DNA of 64,000 nucleotides from Halioxenophilus aromaticivorans (GTDB taxonomy: Bacteria > Pseudomonadota > Gammaproteobacteria > Pseudomonadales > Cellvibrionaceae): assembly GCF_042850945.1 (NCBI RefSeq), contig NZ_AP031496.1, forward strand, positions 2,790,001 through 2,854,000, read 5' to 3'. Position 1 is the stretch's first letter, and each line of letters begins with the position of its first letter. The notes beneath the pieces are model-generated. The model ran no database searches. It was not told the origin of the DNA and was given only the letters and a program-made list of their open reading frames with translations. A program made the position numbers and the translations under genes. This document shows positions 46,401 through 56,312 of this stretch, piece after piece.

Positions 46401-49400
46401 TAATTGGCTTGTGTCTCGTAATCGATATTACTGGTGGTGATAATTAATTCATTGCCACCAGCACCACCAATAGAAAATAAGCCGGCATCATTGCCACCCA
46501 CAATGGCATAGGTGAAGGTGTCGCCGTCGTCTGGATCGTTGGTGCTCAGGGTACCAACACTGTAGCCATCTGCAGAAGCGGTATTTTCAGTAACGGAATA
46601 GTTACTTAATAAAATGTTGTTAGGATTTTCATTTTGGTCAGTAACATCAATGTGTAAGCTTTGTGTGTCCAGCGCGCCTGAACTGTCCTGTACGCTTACC
46701 TGGACTTCGTAAATATTATCGCCGTTGTTATCCGCCGGTGTTTCATGGTCTGGCGCGGAAACCAAACTCAGGTTGCCTGTAACAGAGTCTATGGTGAATA
46801 AATTTTGGTCGGCACCTCCGCTGATACTGTAGCTTCGCCCATCGGAAAAATCCTCATCCAGTGCCTGTACTGTGGTTACGAAGGTTGTATTTTCTTGCAC
46901 AGCAAAGGCGGCGTTGTCGGTGGCCTGGCGTGCAACAACGACGTTGTCTAAATAACCTCTAACACCGCTATGGGAGGCTGACGTATCGGTAAAGGTGAGT
47001 GTTGTGGAGGTGGAATCCGCCACAAAGGAAAATACCCGCGTCTGCAGTGTATTTTCACTGGCCCCTGAATGATATTCGGCTGCGAAAACTGAACTTGCAC
47101 CGGTGACATCCACTGCAAGTGATTGTGCCGCGGTGGCGCTGCGATCGCCATAATCAAACGCCACATAATAGGTTTGGCCGATCTGAGTGGTTATCGATTG
47201 CGAGATGGTGCCCGCCGGGCCGCCAACCTGGCCGAAACGGATTTCTCCGTTTACCGTATCAACATTGCCGCTGCTGGCCCAACCGATTAAACCGTTATCA
47301 AAGTTACCATTGATTGGCCCGACTGCATTAACAAATTGAGGTGCGTCGTTGGTGTTGGTAACGGCAATGGTGAAACTTTGGCCATCGTTCAGGTTACCGT
47401 CGGAGACTCCTATGGCAACGTCGTGTATGCCGGCGTCGGCATTAGTTGGCGTGCCAGTTAACGTAGCTGTACCGTCGCCGTTGTCGGTAAGGGTCAGCCA
47501 GCCGGGTAGTGTGGTTGCTGTAATGGTTAGACTTGCACCGTTATCTTGATCCTGTGCTGTAATCAAATAACTGTAGCTACTGTCTTCAGTGCCATTTGTG
47601 ATAGGGGTAGAGTCAAATTCCGGAGCTTCGTTAAGGTCATTAACGTTGATAACAAAGGCTCGGGTAATGCTGTGCCCTGCGCTGTCTGTGGCTTGGATCG
47701 TAACCCCATAGCTTGGGTCTGTTTCGTAGTCGATGTCACTGGTAGTAAGAACTAAGTTACTGCCATCGAGTGAAAACCTAGCCTGGTCGGGGCCGCCAAT
47801 TATAGTGTAGGTAAACGTCTCTCCGCTGTCCGGGTCTTGCGTGCTTAAACTGCCAATGGCCTGGCCACCGCTTGCGTCGGTATTTTCGTCGATGGAATCG
47901 GCGGACAAACTAAGATCGGTTGGCGTTTCGTTCTCATCGGTGACGGTGACGCTAACCTGTTGCACAGAGGTTCCGCCGCTGGTATCACTTACGCTAATCT
48001 GTACTTCATAAATGTTATCTGCGTTGCTGTCTGCCGGCAGTTCGTAGTCTGCGCCATTGATAAAAGTTAGTTCGCCGGTATTGGTATCCAGCGCGAACAA
48101 AGCTTGGTCGGCGCCGCCGCTTATTGTGTAACTGAGTGTTTGGTTTTCCGCATCACCGGCACTAATTATGCCGATGGCGGTATCGTTCTCCGTTACCGAA
48201 AAACTGTTACCGCTGGTGAAGGTGGGTGCATCGTTAACACCACTGACGGTAACGTAACCCGTGACGGTATCACTGGTTCCACCGTCACCATCGGTGACGA
48301 AGAGTTCCAGGGTGCGTGTGTTTTCAACCGGGTTTTCTGAGGTATTTTCGTAGGTGAGATTGTTCATCACCTGGGTAACCGTAACGTCTGTAGCGTTATT
48401 GTTAAACGTTACTGTTAAGGCAGAGCTACCAGTCACCGGGCCGGTATAAGAACCCACTAATACATCGCTGTAGTAAATGTCGGTGCCCACAATATTGACA
48501 TTGCCAGCGCCAGGGCCTTCGTTGAGTAGATCTAGCCGGTCTTCCGTTTGGGCATTGTTGGTGATTTGATACACTAAGGTGCCGGTATCAAAATCCGCAC
48601 CGTCGGCATCGGCCACAGAGGCGGCGGCGCCCAGTACCACAGCTCCGTCACCTTCGGTATAAGGGTAGGTACCGCTGGGGCTGGTAATCACCGGTGCGTC
48701 GTTGGTGTTGGCTGCGGTGAGCGTAAATGCTTGGTTATCCGTTAGGCTGCCGTCGCTTACTTGGATATCAATGCTGTGGCTGCCTACGTCATCGTTGGTG
48801 GGGGTCCCTGTTAGTGTTGCGGTACCATCGTTGTTATCCGTTAACGTCAGCCAGGTAGGCAAGCTGATTGCGCTAAAGCTTAATGTGCTGTTTGCGTCTG
48901 GGTCGCTGGCGGTGATGGTATAGGTGTAAGGGATGTCTTCTGTGGCATTGGTGATGGCGGTTGAGTTAATGCTGGGCGCTTCGTTAACGTCACTCACGTT
49001 AACCGTGATGATTTCATCGCGGCTTAAACCGCCGCTGTCGGTGGTGCGCACGGTGACTTGGTAGCTGGGCTGATTTTCAAAATCCAGCACACCATCGGTT
49101 AGGATCAACTCATCCGCGCCGGCACCGCCGATGCTGAATACGGCGGAGTCTAAACCATTAATTATGGTGTAAGTAAACGTGTCGCCCGCGTCTTGGTCTG
49201 TGGTGGTTAATGTGCCCACGGAGTAGCCGCCGCTGGTGTCGGTATTCTCTGTTACTGCAAAACTGTTAGGGTTGATATCGCTGGGCGTTTCATTAACGTC
49301 GGTTACGGTAACCGTAACAGCCTGCACATCACTGCCACCGTTGCCGTCATCAGCGGTGACTTCAACCAAATAACTGTTATTGCCGTCGGCGTCTGCCGGG

Positions 49401-52400
49401 GTTTCGTAATCCGGCGCGGTGGCGAAGGTTAATTCTCCGGTGATGCTATTGATGCTAAACAGCGCCGAGTCAGCACCGCCGGTTATGGCGTAGGTGACCG
49501 TGTCGTTTTCAATATCGCTACTGGTTACTGTCGTAACGGCGGTAGTATTTTCTGCTACCGAAAAGCTGCTGCCGTTGGTGATTGTCGGCGCATCGTTAAC
49601 ACCACTGACGGCAACGTAACCTGTGACGGTATCACTGGTACCGCCGTCACCGTCGGTGACGAAGAGTTCCAAGGTACGTGTGTTTTCAACCGGATTTTCT
49701 GAGCTGTTTTCGTAGGTGAGATTATTCATCACCTGGGTGACGGTGGTGTCGGTGGCGTTGCTATTAAAGGTAACCGTTAAAGCGGTGCTGCCGGTCACCG
49801 GGCCGGTATAGGAGCCCACTAACACATCGCTGTAATAAATATCGGTGCCTACAATATTAACATTGCCAGCGCCAGGGCCTTCGTTGAGTAGATCTAGCCG
49901 GTCTTCCGTTTGGGCATTGTTGGTGATTTGATACACCAGGGTGCCGGTATCAAAATCCGCACCGTCGGCATCGGTCACAGAAGCAGCGGCGCCTAGTACA
50001 ACGGCACCTGCACCTTCAGTGTAGGGGTAAGTGCCGCTGGGGCTGGTAATCACCGGTGCGTCGTTGGTGTTGGCTACGGTGAGCGTAAATGCTTGGTTAT
50101 CCGTTAGGCTGCCGTCGCTTACTTGGATATCAATGCTGTGGCTGCCTACGTCATCGTTGGTGGGGGTCCCTGTTAGTGTTGCGGTACCATCGTTGTTATC
50201 CGTTAACGTAAGCCAAGTAGGCAAGCTGATCGCGCTGAAGCTTAATGTGCTGTTTGCGTCTGGGTCGCTGGCGGTGATGGTATAGGTGTAAGGGCTGTCT
50301 TCTGTGGCATTGTTGATGGCGGTTGAGTTAATGCTGGGCGCTTCGTTAACGTCACTCACGTTAACCGTGATGATTTCATCGCGGCTTAAACCGCCGCTGT
50401 CGGTGGTGCGCACGGTAACCTGGTAGCTGGGCTGATTTTCAAAATCCAGCACACCATCGGTTAGGATCAACTCATCCGCGCCGGCACCGCCGATGCTGAA
50501 TACGGCGGAGTCTAAACCATTAATTATGGTGTAAGTAAACGTGTCGCCCGCGTCTTGGTCTGTGGTGGTTAATGTGCCCACGGAGTAGCCGCCGCTGGTG
50601 TCGGTATTCTCTGTTACTGCAAAACTGTTAGGGTTGATATCGCTGGGCGTTTCATTAACGTCGGTTACGGTAACCGTAACAGCCTGCACATCACTGCCAC
50701 CGTTGCCGTCATCAGCGGTGACTTCAACCAAATAGCTGTTATTGCCGTCGGCGTCTGCCGGGGTTTCGTAATCCGGCGCGGTGGCGAAGGTTAATTCTCC
50801 GGTGATGCTATTGATGCTAAACAGCGCCGAGTCAGCACCGCCGGTTATGGCGTAGGTGACCGTGTCGTTTTCAATATCGCTACTGGTTACTGTGGTAATG
50901 GCGGTAGTATTTTCTGCTACCGAAAAGCTGCTGCCGTTGGTGATTGTCGGCGCATCGTTAACACCACTGACGGCAACGTAACCTGTGACGGTATCACTGC
51001 TTCCCCCGTCACCATCGGTGACGAAGAGTTCTAAGGTGCGTGTGTTTTCAACCGGGTTTTCTGAGGTGTTTTCGTAGGTGAGATTGTTCATCACCTGGGT
51101 TACGGTGGCGCTGTTGGCGTTGCTATTAAACGTAACCGTTAAAGCGGTGCTGCCAGTTACCGGGCCGGTGTAGGAACCCACTAACACATCACTGTAATAA
51201 ATGTCGGTGCCCACAATATTGACATTGCCAGCGCCAGGGCCTTCGTTGAGCAGATCTAGCCGGTCTTCCGCCTGGGCGTTATTGGTGATTTGATACACCA
51301 GGGTGCCGGTATCAAAATCCGCAGAATCGACATCAGTCACTGATGCCGCAGCGCCTAGTACTACGGCACCGTCACCTTCCGTGTAAGGGTAGGTGCCGCT
51401 GGGGCTGGAAATTACTGGCGCATCATTAACGGCGGTGATTGTTATTGCCACGGAATCGGCAACGGATTGTGCATCGGCAGAGAGTGCGTAGATTTCGTCT
51501 GCACTTAACGCGCGGGTTGCTATGTACGCATCATCCAATAAACCATCGAAATAATTCGTCGAGAGGGTCTCTGCGCTCACACCTAGGGTGGTATCGCTCC
51601 CGCCACGGGTATAACTAATACTCTGAGAATTATTGTTACTGGCGATGGCAACGCCATCAATATAAAGCGTTTGGCTATTGTTTGATCCATCAAAAACAAA
51701 TGCAATGTGATGCCAGCCGTCTCCAGCAATGGATTGGCTAGACACCGTACCGTGTAGCGCACCACCGTCGTAGAATCCGCCCCAAACACCGTTACCAGAC
51801 TCATTAATGCCCAGCACTACGTTTCCGCCCAGAGAAATAACGTCACCGCCGTTACTCAGTTCCCCGATATTTACCCAGGCCGCTAGGGTTACCGTTTGGC
51901 TTTCACCATAAAGGCCATTGATACTGACGTAATCGCCGTTACCATCCAGGCTTAAAACCTCGCCACGCTCTGGGTTCACAGCGGTGGTGGCATCGCCTAC
52001 CAGGCTACCGTTATTGCTACTGGAGACGTCGTTGGCCGAACCGCCATCAAAGGTGTAGTAGGAGTCATCTGGGCTAATTATGCTGGTAGCCATGGCCAGG
52101 CTGACATTGCCGGAATAATTCGTATCCGGCGTAAACGTCATGCCATTCAACGCGGCATTAATATCGGATTCTTTACCTGTAAACGTAATGGTGTTGGTGT
52201 TTACACCGCCGGCGGTAATGGTAATGCCGGTGAGGGAGGCTAAATCTAAGGTACCGTTATTCACACTCAACGACACAGACAAAATCGTATCCGTCGAATC
52301 GTTGGTGTCGCTAACGCTGACGGCATTGCCGTTGGCGTTGCTAAAGGTTAACACCTCATCTTCGGCAACGGTCTGATCGCCCGGCAGGGTTTGCACCAGT

Positions 52401-55400
52401 TCCAGGGCTTGGTCGGTAACGGTTACGGAAATCGACTGTATTGAAGTTGCCCCGTTGCCGTCGCTGGCAGAAACTTGAACCTGGTAAATATTATTGCCGT
52501 CGCTATCTTGCGGGGTCTCGTAATCCGGGGCGTTGCTGAAGCTGAGCTCGCCAGTGCTGCTATCGATTAAGAATAGGCTGGCATCCACGCCGCCTGTAAT
52601 GGTGTACGTGACTGTATCCCCATCGGCATCAGAGGTAGTGACTGTTGCTACTTCTGTGGTGTTTTCTACTGAGCTTAAATTGTTTGCGCTGGTAAAGGCT
52701 GGGGCATCGTTAACGTTGGAAATGTTGATTGTAATGGTGTTGGCTGTGTCGTCAGTATCTTGGCCACCATTGGCGGTACCGCCGGTGTCTTGCACTCTAA
52801 AGGTAAAGCTTGCGGCGTTGTTACTAGCAACATCCGCGTCTGGCTGATAAGTCAATAAGCCCGCGTCTATGTCTGCAGCATCAACATAGTTACCAGCGGC
52901 AAACGGGGAGCCGTTAAACAGTAGCGTTCCTGATGCGGGCAATGTGTCGAACCAGACTTGCCGCAAGCTGTCGTTTTCGAAGTCTGTATAGCCGAAGTCT
53001 GCCAAAGTAAATGTGTAGGGGGTGTCTTCGGTTACATTAATAGCGCCATCGATACCTTGTGGCGCATCGTTGACTGGCACAATGGTAAGGGTACTGCTGA
53101 TCACGTTACTGGTGCCGCCATCGCCGTCGGTGACGTAGCCCTCCAAGGTACGGGTAGAGGCCACAGGGTCCTCGGACGTATTTTCATACGTCATATTACG
53201 AGCAACTTCATTGACGGCGGTTAAATCTGCGTTGCTGTTAAAGGTGACAACTAACGGGTCAGAACCCGTAACGGGGCCGGTATAAGTTCCCACAAGAACA
53301 TCACTGTAATAGATGTTGAACCCGTCAATGTGAACGTTACCGGCGCCAGGGCCTTCGTCTAATAACGCTAAACGGTCTTCATTTTCAGCGTTATTGGTGA
53401 CCTGATAAACCAAGGTTCCGCCGGCAAAGTCATTACTGTCCACATCTGTGATATTAACGCCACCACTGAGCGGCACTTCGTCGTAAGTCTCTAGATAATT
53501 AAAGTTTCCGGTTCCGGATGAGACAACAGGCGCATCGTTTACAGGTGTTACTGTTACTTCTAGGTTATCGCTGTCCGTAGGGTAGGGTGTCGCCAGCGAG
53601 GCGGCTTCAGAAGAGGTGAGTGCTCTGTTGTATATCCTGGCATCGTCCATCAGCCCGGAATAAGCCCACTCGGGCGAGGTGGCATCGCGGGAGCCAAGAT
53701 AGGTATTGGTGCCGAGTGTAAACGATGTTGGCGTACCGTGGTTCGTCTCGACTATCAATACGCCATCCAAATAGAGGCGTTGGGTGTCCGTGGCATCGTC
53801 AATGGTGTAGGTAATATGATGCCAACCGTCGCCGGCGATATTGTGTTGTATATCGGCGGAGCCGGTATGGTTGAAACTGGTCCCATCATAGAACCAACCG
53901 TGGATCTGATCGCCAGCGGAATTTAAGCCCAGGCCTATGGAGTCTCCGATAGAAATAATATGGCCTTCGGTTTCACCAGCGTCCACATTTACCCAAGCGG
54001 ACAAGGTAACGCTGTTGGGGTTGCCCATTAAGCCGTTTATTTGGGCGTAATCGCTGCTGCCGTTAAAATCCAGAACCGTTTCACGCTCGGGATCTGTGAT
54101 TTGCGTAGCGCCAACTACCGTTGCATCATTCGACCCTGTTGGACTAGAGTCTTCACCTGGGTTGGCTGCGTTAAAGGTAAACGAAGCTAAGAGATTGTTG
54201 TCGATCTCTAGCTCAGCATAGTCGCCGTCTTTTACGGAAATTAGTAAGCTACTGGTAGCACTAGAATTTTCTGCCGGCGTAAAAGTCATTTCTTCTAACG
54301 CAGCATTTATAGCTTCCACAGTACCGGTAAAAAGCATGCTGCTATCAGCGGTACCATCACCACTGATGAAGGAAAGTCCATTGGTATTAGATAACGTCAG
54401 TGTGCCACTATCTACGCTGATCGCCAATTCTTGGATAGAACTGGGATCTGCCGTCAGGCTTAGGGCGTTACCGTTTGCATTAGAAAACGTAAGCGGCACG
54501 TCTTCGTTTGTGGTTTGATTACCAGGGCTATTAATTGTTGGACCGGTAGTCGCGTTATTGACGTTGACGGTGAGCGCTTGTTCATCAAATGCACCGCTCG
54601 AGTCGGTAGCGCGCACAACTACTTCATATTTGTTGTCTGTATTGTTGTCAGTTGGGGCTTCAAAGTCAGGGGAAGTTACAAACGTAAGATCACCAGTGGA
54701 AGAATCTATAGTAAACTGGCCGGCATCTACCCCGCCGACAATACTGTAGCTGATCTGCTGCCCTTGCGTGTCTACCGCGCTTACTGTGGTGACATCTGTC
54801 GTATTTTCTGTAACTTGAATTAAAGCGTTATCACCACCATCGTTGGAAGTGATCAATGGTTCATTGGAAGTTAGTTGAAAGGCTAACTCTAAGCCATCAC
54901 CACCAGCACCTTCCGGACCCGTACCTGTAACAGTAAACGTGAGGCTAGTATAGGTACCATTAACTTGTAATGATCCGGCGGCGGTACCATCATTTCGGTT
55001 GAAGCTGGCTTCAGAATTGTTTGAGGTTGAATCACCAGGTGTACGTTGAAAACTGTTAGAAGTAACATCAAAATGCTCGGAACCCGATAACCTTGTTAGC
55101 GTTGCACCAGCAGTAGTCACCGTCCATAAAGAGGAGTTACTGGTAGAACCTGCGACGCCGCCCAATCTATCGATATGGATAACCGGATCTACGACTTCTG
55201 AGTCAAAGTTAATTGTAACTGTTATAGTTCCTGCGTCCGAGCTAGCCGGATTATTGCTATCGCCCGGAGTGTCATCCCACATATACTCAGCATAGAGTGA
55301 AGTGGCCCCTTGAGCCGCGGAGTCGCTGAAAAATGGATTATTTGTAAAGTTATCGTTAGTGACATTATTTACCGAGGTGCCCGCTGGTGTACTAAAGGTA

Positions 55401-56209
55401 ATGGTAACACCAACCTCATTTTCAGAAGACGTAGAGGATGAGAAACTATCAATGCCGGCTGGTGACCACACTCCAGTTAGTGTTTCTGGCCCCAGAGTAC
55501 CTTGCCACTCCGTTTTGCTAAATATAGCAGAGTCAGTCTCAATGTTACCGGTTTGGTACTCTAGTTCCCAATCCCCGCCTTGGTCGAGATTTCCTGTGAT
55601 GTCATCTGATGCAGCTACGTCGGTATCCGTGAGTGCGGCCAGTGTGTCTACCATGCCTTGGCCGGCTGCAGTAGACGCTAGATTACAACCGTAAATCAAG
55701 AACTCTCCATCGGTCGAAAAGGCATCGGCCCATTGGCTGACCTGTGAGAAATTGCTAATTAAAGAGGCTTCATTGATGTAAGAGTTTCCTAGCAAAATTT
55801 GACCGTCGTCACCGTGGGATATCAAATGTACGGCGTCTAAATTTTGGTAGTTGGCTAGGGTATCTGTGAGTTGAGAAAGGCCATCACGGTTGTTATCCAA
55901 CACCACGACTTCGATATTGCGTTCTTGATCGGAATTCTGATTGGTAATTTCTTCTAGTAGTAGTTCATAATCTTCGACGTTAGAGTCGATAATAACCAAT
56001 TCCAGTCGGTCCTGACTCTGGTCAGCGGTACTATTTGAATTTTCTGAATGATAGGACTCAGCGTGATTTTCTGATTGGTAGGGTATGACTTTTTCATCCG
56101 ATATTGAATCAACGACAAAGGCTTCAACGCCTCCGCTGAACAAGTGGCGCGCTTCCATTTGTTCAAAGATGGCATGGGAATGAAAACGGATGTGGACTTT
56201 CTGCGTCAT
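43469..56209 (-). CDS. Giant cadherin-like/LamG surface protein with DUF4347 head
   Basis: A 4,246-residue acidic protein. It opens with a LEPR-XLL-like motif (MEARHLFSGG, 18-27) instead of a signal peptide, then a DUF4347 domain (about 68-235, HLISHGDDG and YGCNLA). Long arrays of cadherin and Ig-like repeats follow (NDAPV, DGDGGTSDT, AENTT). Two LamG/concanavalin-like domains lie at about 670-870 and 1376-1580, and a carbohydrate-binding-like module at about 2960-3095. A tandem repeat of 454 residues occupies about 1595-2665. Near the C-terminus, a hydrophobic segment with WLLRGGALLS at about 4174-4204 is followed by FDPL and a Lys-rich tail. No RTX repeats are seen. It probably mediates adhesion. 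It follows HlyD- and SecA-like genes in one train. Confidence 0.9.
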   Translation of the reverse strand: MTQKVHIRFHSHAIFEQMEARHLFSGGVEAFVVDSISDEKVIPYQSENHAESYHSENSNSTADQSQDRLELVIIDSNVEDYELLLEEITNQNSDQERNIEVVVLDNNRDGLSQLTDTLANYQNLDAVHLISHGDDGQILLGNSYINEASLISNFSQVSQWADAFSTDGEFLIYGCNLASTAAGQGMVDTLAALTDTDVAASDDITGNLDQGGDWELEYQTGNIETDSAIFSKTEWQGTLGPETLTGVWSPAGIDSFSSSTSSENEVGVTITFSTPAGTSVNNVTNDNFTNNPFFSDSAAQGATSLYAEYMWDDTPGDSNNPASSDAGTITVTINFDSEVVDPVIHIDRLGGVAGSTSNSSLWTVTTAGATLTRLSGSEHFDVTSNSFQRTPGDSTSNNSEASFNRNDGTAAGSLQVNGTYTSLTFTVTGTGPEGAGGDGLELAFQLTSNEPLITSNDGGDNALIQVTENTTDVTTVSAVDTQGQQISYSIVGGVDAGQFTIDSSTGDLTFVTSPDFEAPTDNNTDNKYEVVVRATDSSGAFDEQALTVNVNNATTGPTINSPGNQTTNEDVPLTFSNANGNALSLTADPSSIQELAISVDSGTLTLSNTNGLSFISGDGTADSSMLFTGTVEAINAALEEMTFTPAENSSATSSLLISVKDGDYAELEIDNNLLASFTFNAANPGEDSSPTGSNDATVVGATQITDPERETVLDFNGSSDYAQINGLMGNPNSVTLSAWVNVDAGETEGHIISIGDSIGLGLNSAGDQIHGWFYDGTSFNHTGSADIQHNIAGDGWHHITYTIDDATDTQRLYLDGVLIVETNHGTPTSFTLGTNTYLGSRDATSPEWAYSGLMDDARIYNRALTSSEAASLATPYPTDSDNLEVTVTPVNDAPVVSSGTGNFNYLETYDEVPLSGGVNITDVDSNDFAGGTLVYQVTNNAENEDRLALLDEGPGAGNVHIDGFNIYYSDVLVGTYTGPVTGSDPLVVTFNSNADLTAVNEVARNMTYENTSEDPVASTRTLEGYVTDGDGGTSNVISSTLTIVPVNDAPQGIDGAINVTEDTPYTFTLADFGYTDFENDSLRQVWFDTLPASGTLLFNGSPFAAGNYVDAADIDAGLLTYQPDADVASNNAASFTFRVQDTGGTANGGQDTDDTANTITINISNVNDAPAFTSANNLSSVENTTEVATVTTSDADGDTVTYTITGGVDASLFLIDSSTGELSFSNAPDYETPQDSDGNNIYQVQVSASDGNGATSIQSISVTVTDQALELVQTLPGDQTVAEDEVLTFSNANGNAVSVSDTNDSTDTILSVSLSVNNGTLDLASLTGITITAGGVNTNTITFTGKESDINAALNGMTFTPDTNYSGNVSLAMATSIISPDDSYYTFDGGSANDVSSSNNGSLVGDATTAVNPERGEVLSLDGNGDYVSINGLYGESQTVTLAAWVNIGELSNGGDVISLGGNVVLGINESGNGVWGGFYDGGALHGTVSSQSIAGDGWHHIAFVFDGSNNSQTLYIDGVAIASNNNSQSISYTRGGSDTTLGVSAETLSTNYFDGLLDDAYIATRALSADEIYALSADAQSVADSVAITITAVNDAPVISSPSGTYPYTEGDGAVVLGAAASVTDVDSADFDTGTLVYQITNNAQAEDRLDLLNEGPGAGNVNIVGTDIYYSDVLVGSYTGPVTGSTALTVTFNSNANSATVTQVMNNLTYENTSENPVENTRTLELFVTDGDGGSSDTVTGYVAVSGVNDAPTITNGSSFSVAENTTAITTVTSSDIENDTVTYAITGGADSALFSINSITGELTFATAPDYETPADADGNNSYLVEVTADDGNGGSDVQAVTVTVTDVNETPSDINPNSFAVTENTDTSGGYSVGTLTTTDQDAGDTFTYTIINGLDSAVFSIGGAGADELILTDGVLDFENQPSYQVTVRTTDSGGLSRDEIITVNVSDVNEAPSINSTAINNATEDSPYTYTITASDPDANSTLSFSAISLPTWLTLTDNNDGTATLTGTPTNDDVGSHSIDIQVSDGSLTDNQAFTLTVANTNDAPVITSPSGTYPYTEGAGAVVLGAAASVTDADGADFDTGTLVYQITNNAQTEDRLDLLNEGPGAGNVNIVGTDIYYSDVLVGSYTGPVTGSTALTVTFNSNATDTTVTQVMNNLTYENSSENPVENTRTLELFVTDGDGGTSDTVTGYVAVSGVNDAPTITNGSSFSVAENTTAVTTVTSSDIENDTVTYAITGGADSALFSINSITGELTFATAPDYETPADADGNNSYLVEVTADDGNGGSDVQAVTVTVTDVNETPSDINPNSFAVTENTDTSGGYSVGTLTTTDQDAGDTFTYTIINGLDSAVFSIGGAGADELILTDGVLDFENQPSYQVTVRTTDSGGLSRDEIITVNVSDVNEAPSINSTAITNATEDIPYTYTITASDPDANSTLSFSAISLPTWLTLTDNNDGTATLTGTPTNDDVGSHSIDIQVSDGSLTDNQAFTLTAANTNDAPVITSPSGTYPYTEGDGAVVLGAAASVADADGADFDTGTLVYQITNNAQTEDRLDLLNEGPGAGNVNIVGTDIYYSDVLVGSYTGPVTGSSALTVTFNNNATDVTVTQVMNNLTYENTSENPVENTRTLELFVTDGDGGTSDTVTGYVTVSGVNDAPTFTSGNSFSVTENDTAIGIISAGDAENQTLSYTISGGADQALFALDTNTGELTFINGADYELPADSNADNIYEVQISVSDTSGGTSVQQVSVTVTDENETPTDLSLSADSIDENTDASGGQAIGSLSTQDPDSGETFTYTIIGGPDQARFSLDGSNLVLTTSDIDYETDPSYGVTIQATDSAGHSITRAFVINVNDLNEAPEFDSTPITNGTEDSSYSYLITAQDQDNGASLTITATTLPGWLTLTDNGDGTATLTGTPTNADAGIHDVAIGVSDGNLNDGQSFTIAVTNTNDAPQFVNAVGPINGNFDNGLIGWASSGNVDTVNGEIRFGQVGGPAGTISQSITTQIGQTYYVAFDYGDRSATAAQSLAVDVTGASSVFAAEYHSGASENTLQTRVFSFVADSTSTTLTFTDTSASHSGVRGYLDNVVVARQATDNAAFAVQENTTFVTTVQALDEDFSDGRSYSISGGADQNLFTIDSVTGNLSLVSAPDHETPADNNGDNIYEVQVSVQDSSGALDTQSLHIDVTDQNENPNNILLSNYSVTENTASADGYSVGTLSTNDPDDGDTFTYAIVGGNDAGLFSIGGAGGNELIITTSNIDYETQANYQVTVRTTDSGGLSQDETITVSVSDENEGPTVESSAITITTEDSLYQYTLTASDPDANANLSYTATALPNWLNLIDHGDGSATLSGTPSNSDVGNHNITVQITDGTLTDTQSFTLQVINTNDAPVFTSPANFSVAENSATVTTLTTTDDDGDSHTFSITGGDDAALFSVNSVTGELIFTSLPNYENPLDSDSDNVYQLRVTAADGNGANTEQTLAITVTQVNEAPTMDAPGAFVVVENTDASSGYSLGSLSSNDPDAGDNISYTVVGGADGNLFSIGGINQDELILTTNSIDFEAQDSYQVIVRGTDNGGLSDDQIITINVADVNEGPSIVSEALTEASEDSYYQYTIRVQDPDNNNTLSVTTTSLPDWLILTNNGDGTATLNGTPSNSDVGNHEITVYVNDGVLSDTQTFTITVANTNDAPVFTNPTNITVAENTTAVTTLAVMDSDGDSTNFAITGGDDAALFDIDSATGELTFSNPPNFEQRTDHDRNNIYIVQITARDGNGGETSQEFSIYVENVNEQPIGLASNSFSVLENTDTTNGHLVGTLAAIDVDASDNHSFAIIGGQDAGYFILTGENQEQLIIRDGLLNHESRSTYELMIRITDNLGLTHDETVTVLVSDENEASVINSEAETTALENNYYSYTINAEDQDGETRLSFTAMSLPHWLTLEDHGDGTATISGTPTSVNVGNQRVEIQVSDGSLVKSQSFDLIVVKTAGDSTTVNAAIIGNSNIVSSDNTLDNFNNVKDANTSGRADRDHGSTIKTSPLIETDNSQSEATSNQANNNDSNQSSSPINLREINGQSRQYISRTLDHDIKNDTAGDENVDLDPGRSVSDNPVAAWRATQLADIADKQTKAESLHSTNITVDTDSDPIWQNIQRIQMDLDEDYTTQEKGDIEIEFVATAAVSFTAGVVSWLLRGGALLSTILSSAAVFQKFDPLTVVAKKKTKKDKNKLANRSDDRIESMFTEDTKDDSKL
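48235..51430 (-). repeat. In-frame 1,362-bp tandem repeat inside the giant gene (about 2.35 copies)
   Basis: Matching positions recur exactly 1,362 bases apart (for example 48691, 50053 and 51415), equal to 454 codons. Each unit encodes four modules beginning NDAPVI(S/T)SPSGTYPYTEG. Copies at 50053-51414 and 48691-50052 are nearly identical; a third stops at about 48235, after one module. The high nucleotide identity points to recent duplication or gene conversion. Confidence 0.88.
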
Positions 56210-56312
56210 GTCACCTCAAGGGCAGAGGCCCTTCTCACACTGATTACTGATATACAACACCCTGGTTTATACGGCCAAGATGGGCAATTAGTGCTGCTAT
56301 AGTTGCTTGAAT

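Noticed and set aside
48235..51430. Repeats as CRISPR or integron array
   Set aside because: The period is 1,362 bases and in frame with a protein; no short repeats or unique spacers.
43469..56209. Giant protein as an RTX adhesin of a standard type I system
   Set aside because: No GGxGxDxLx nonapeptide repeats were seen, and no ABC exporter or TolC gene lies in the window.
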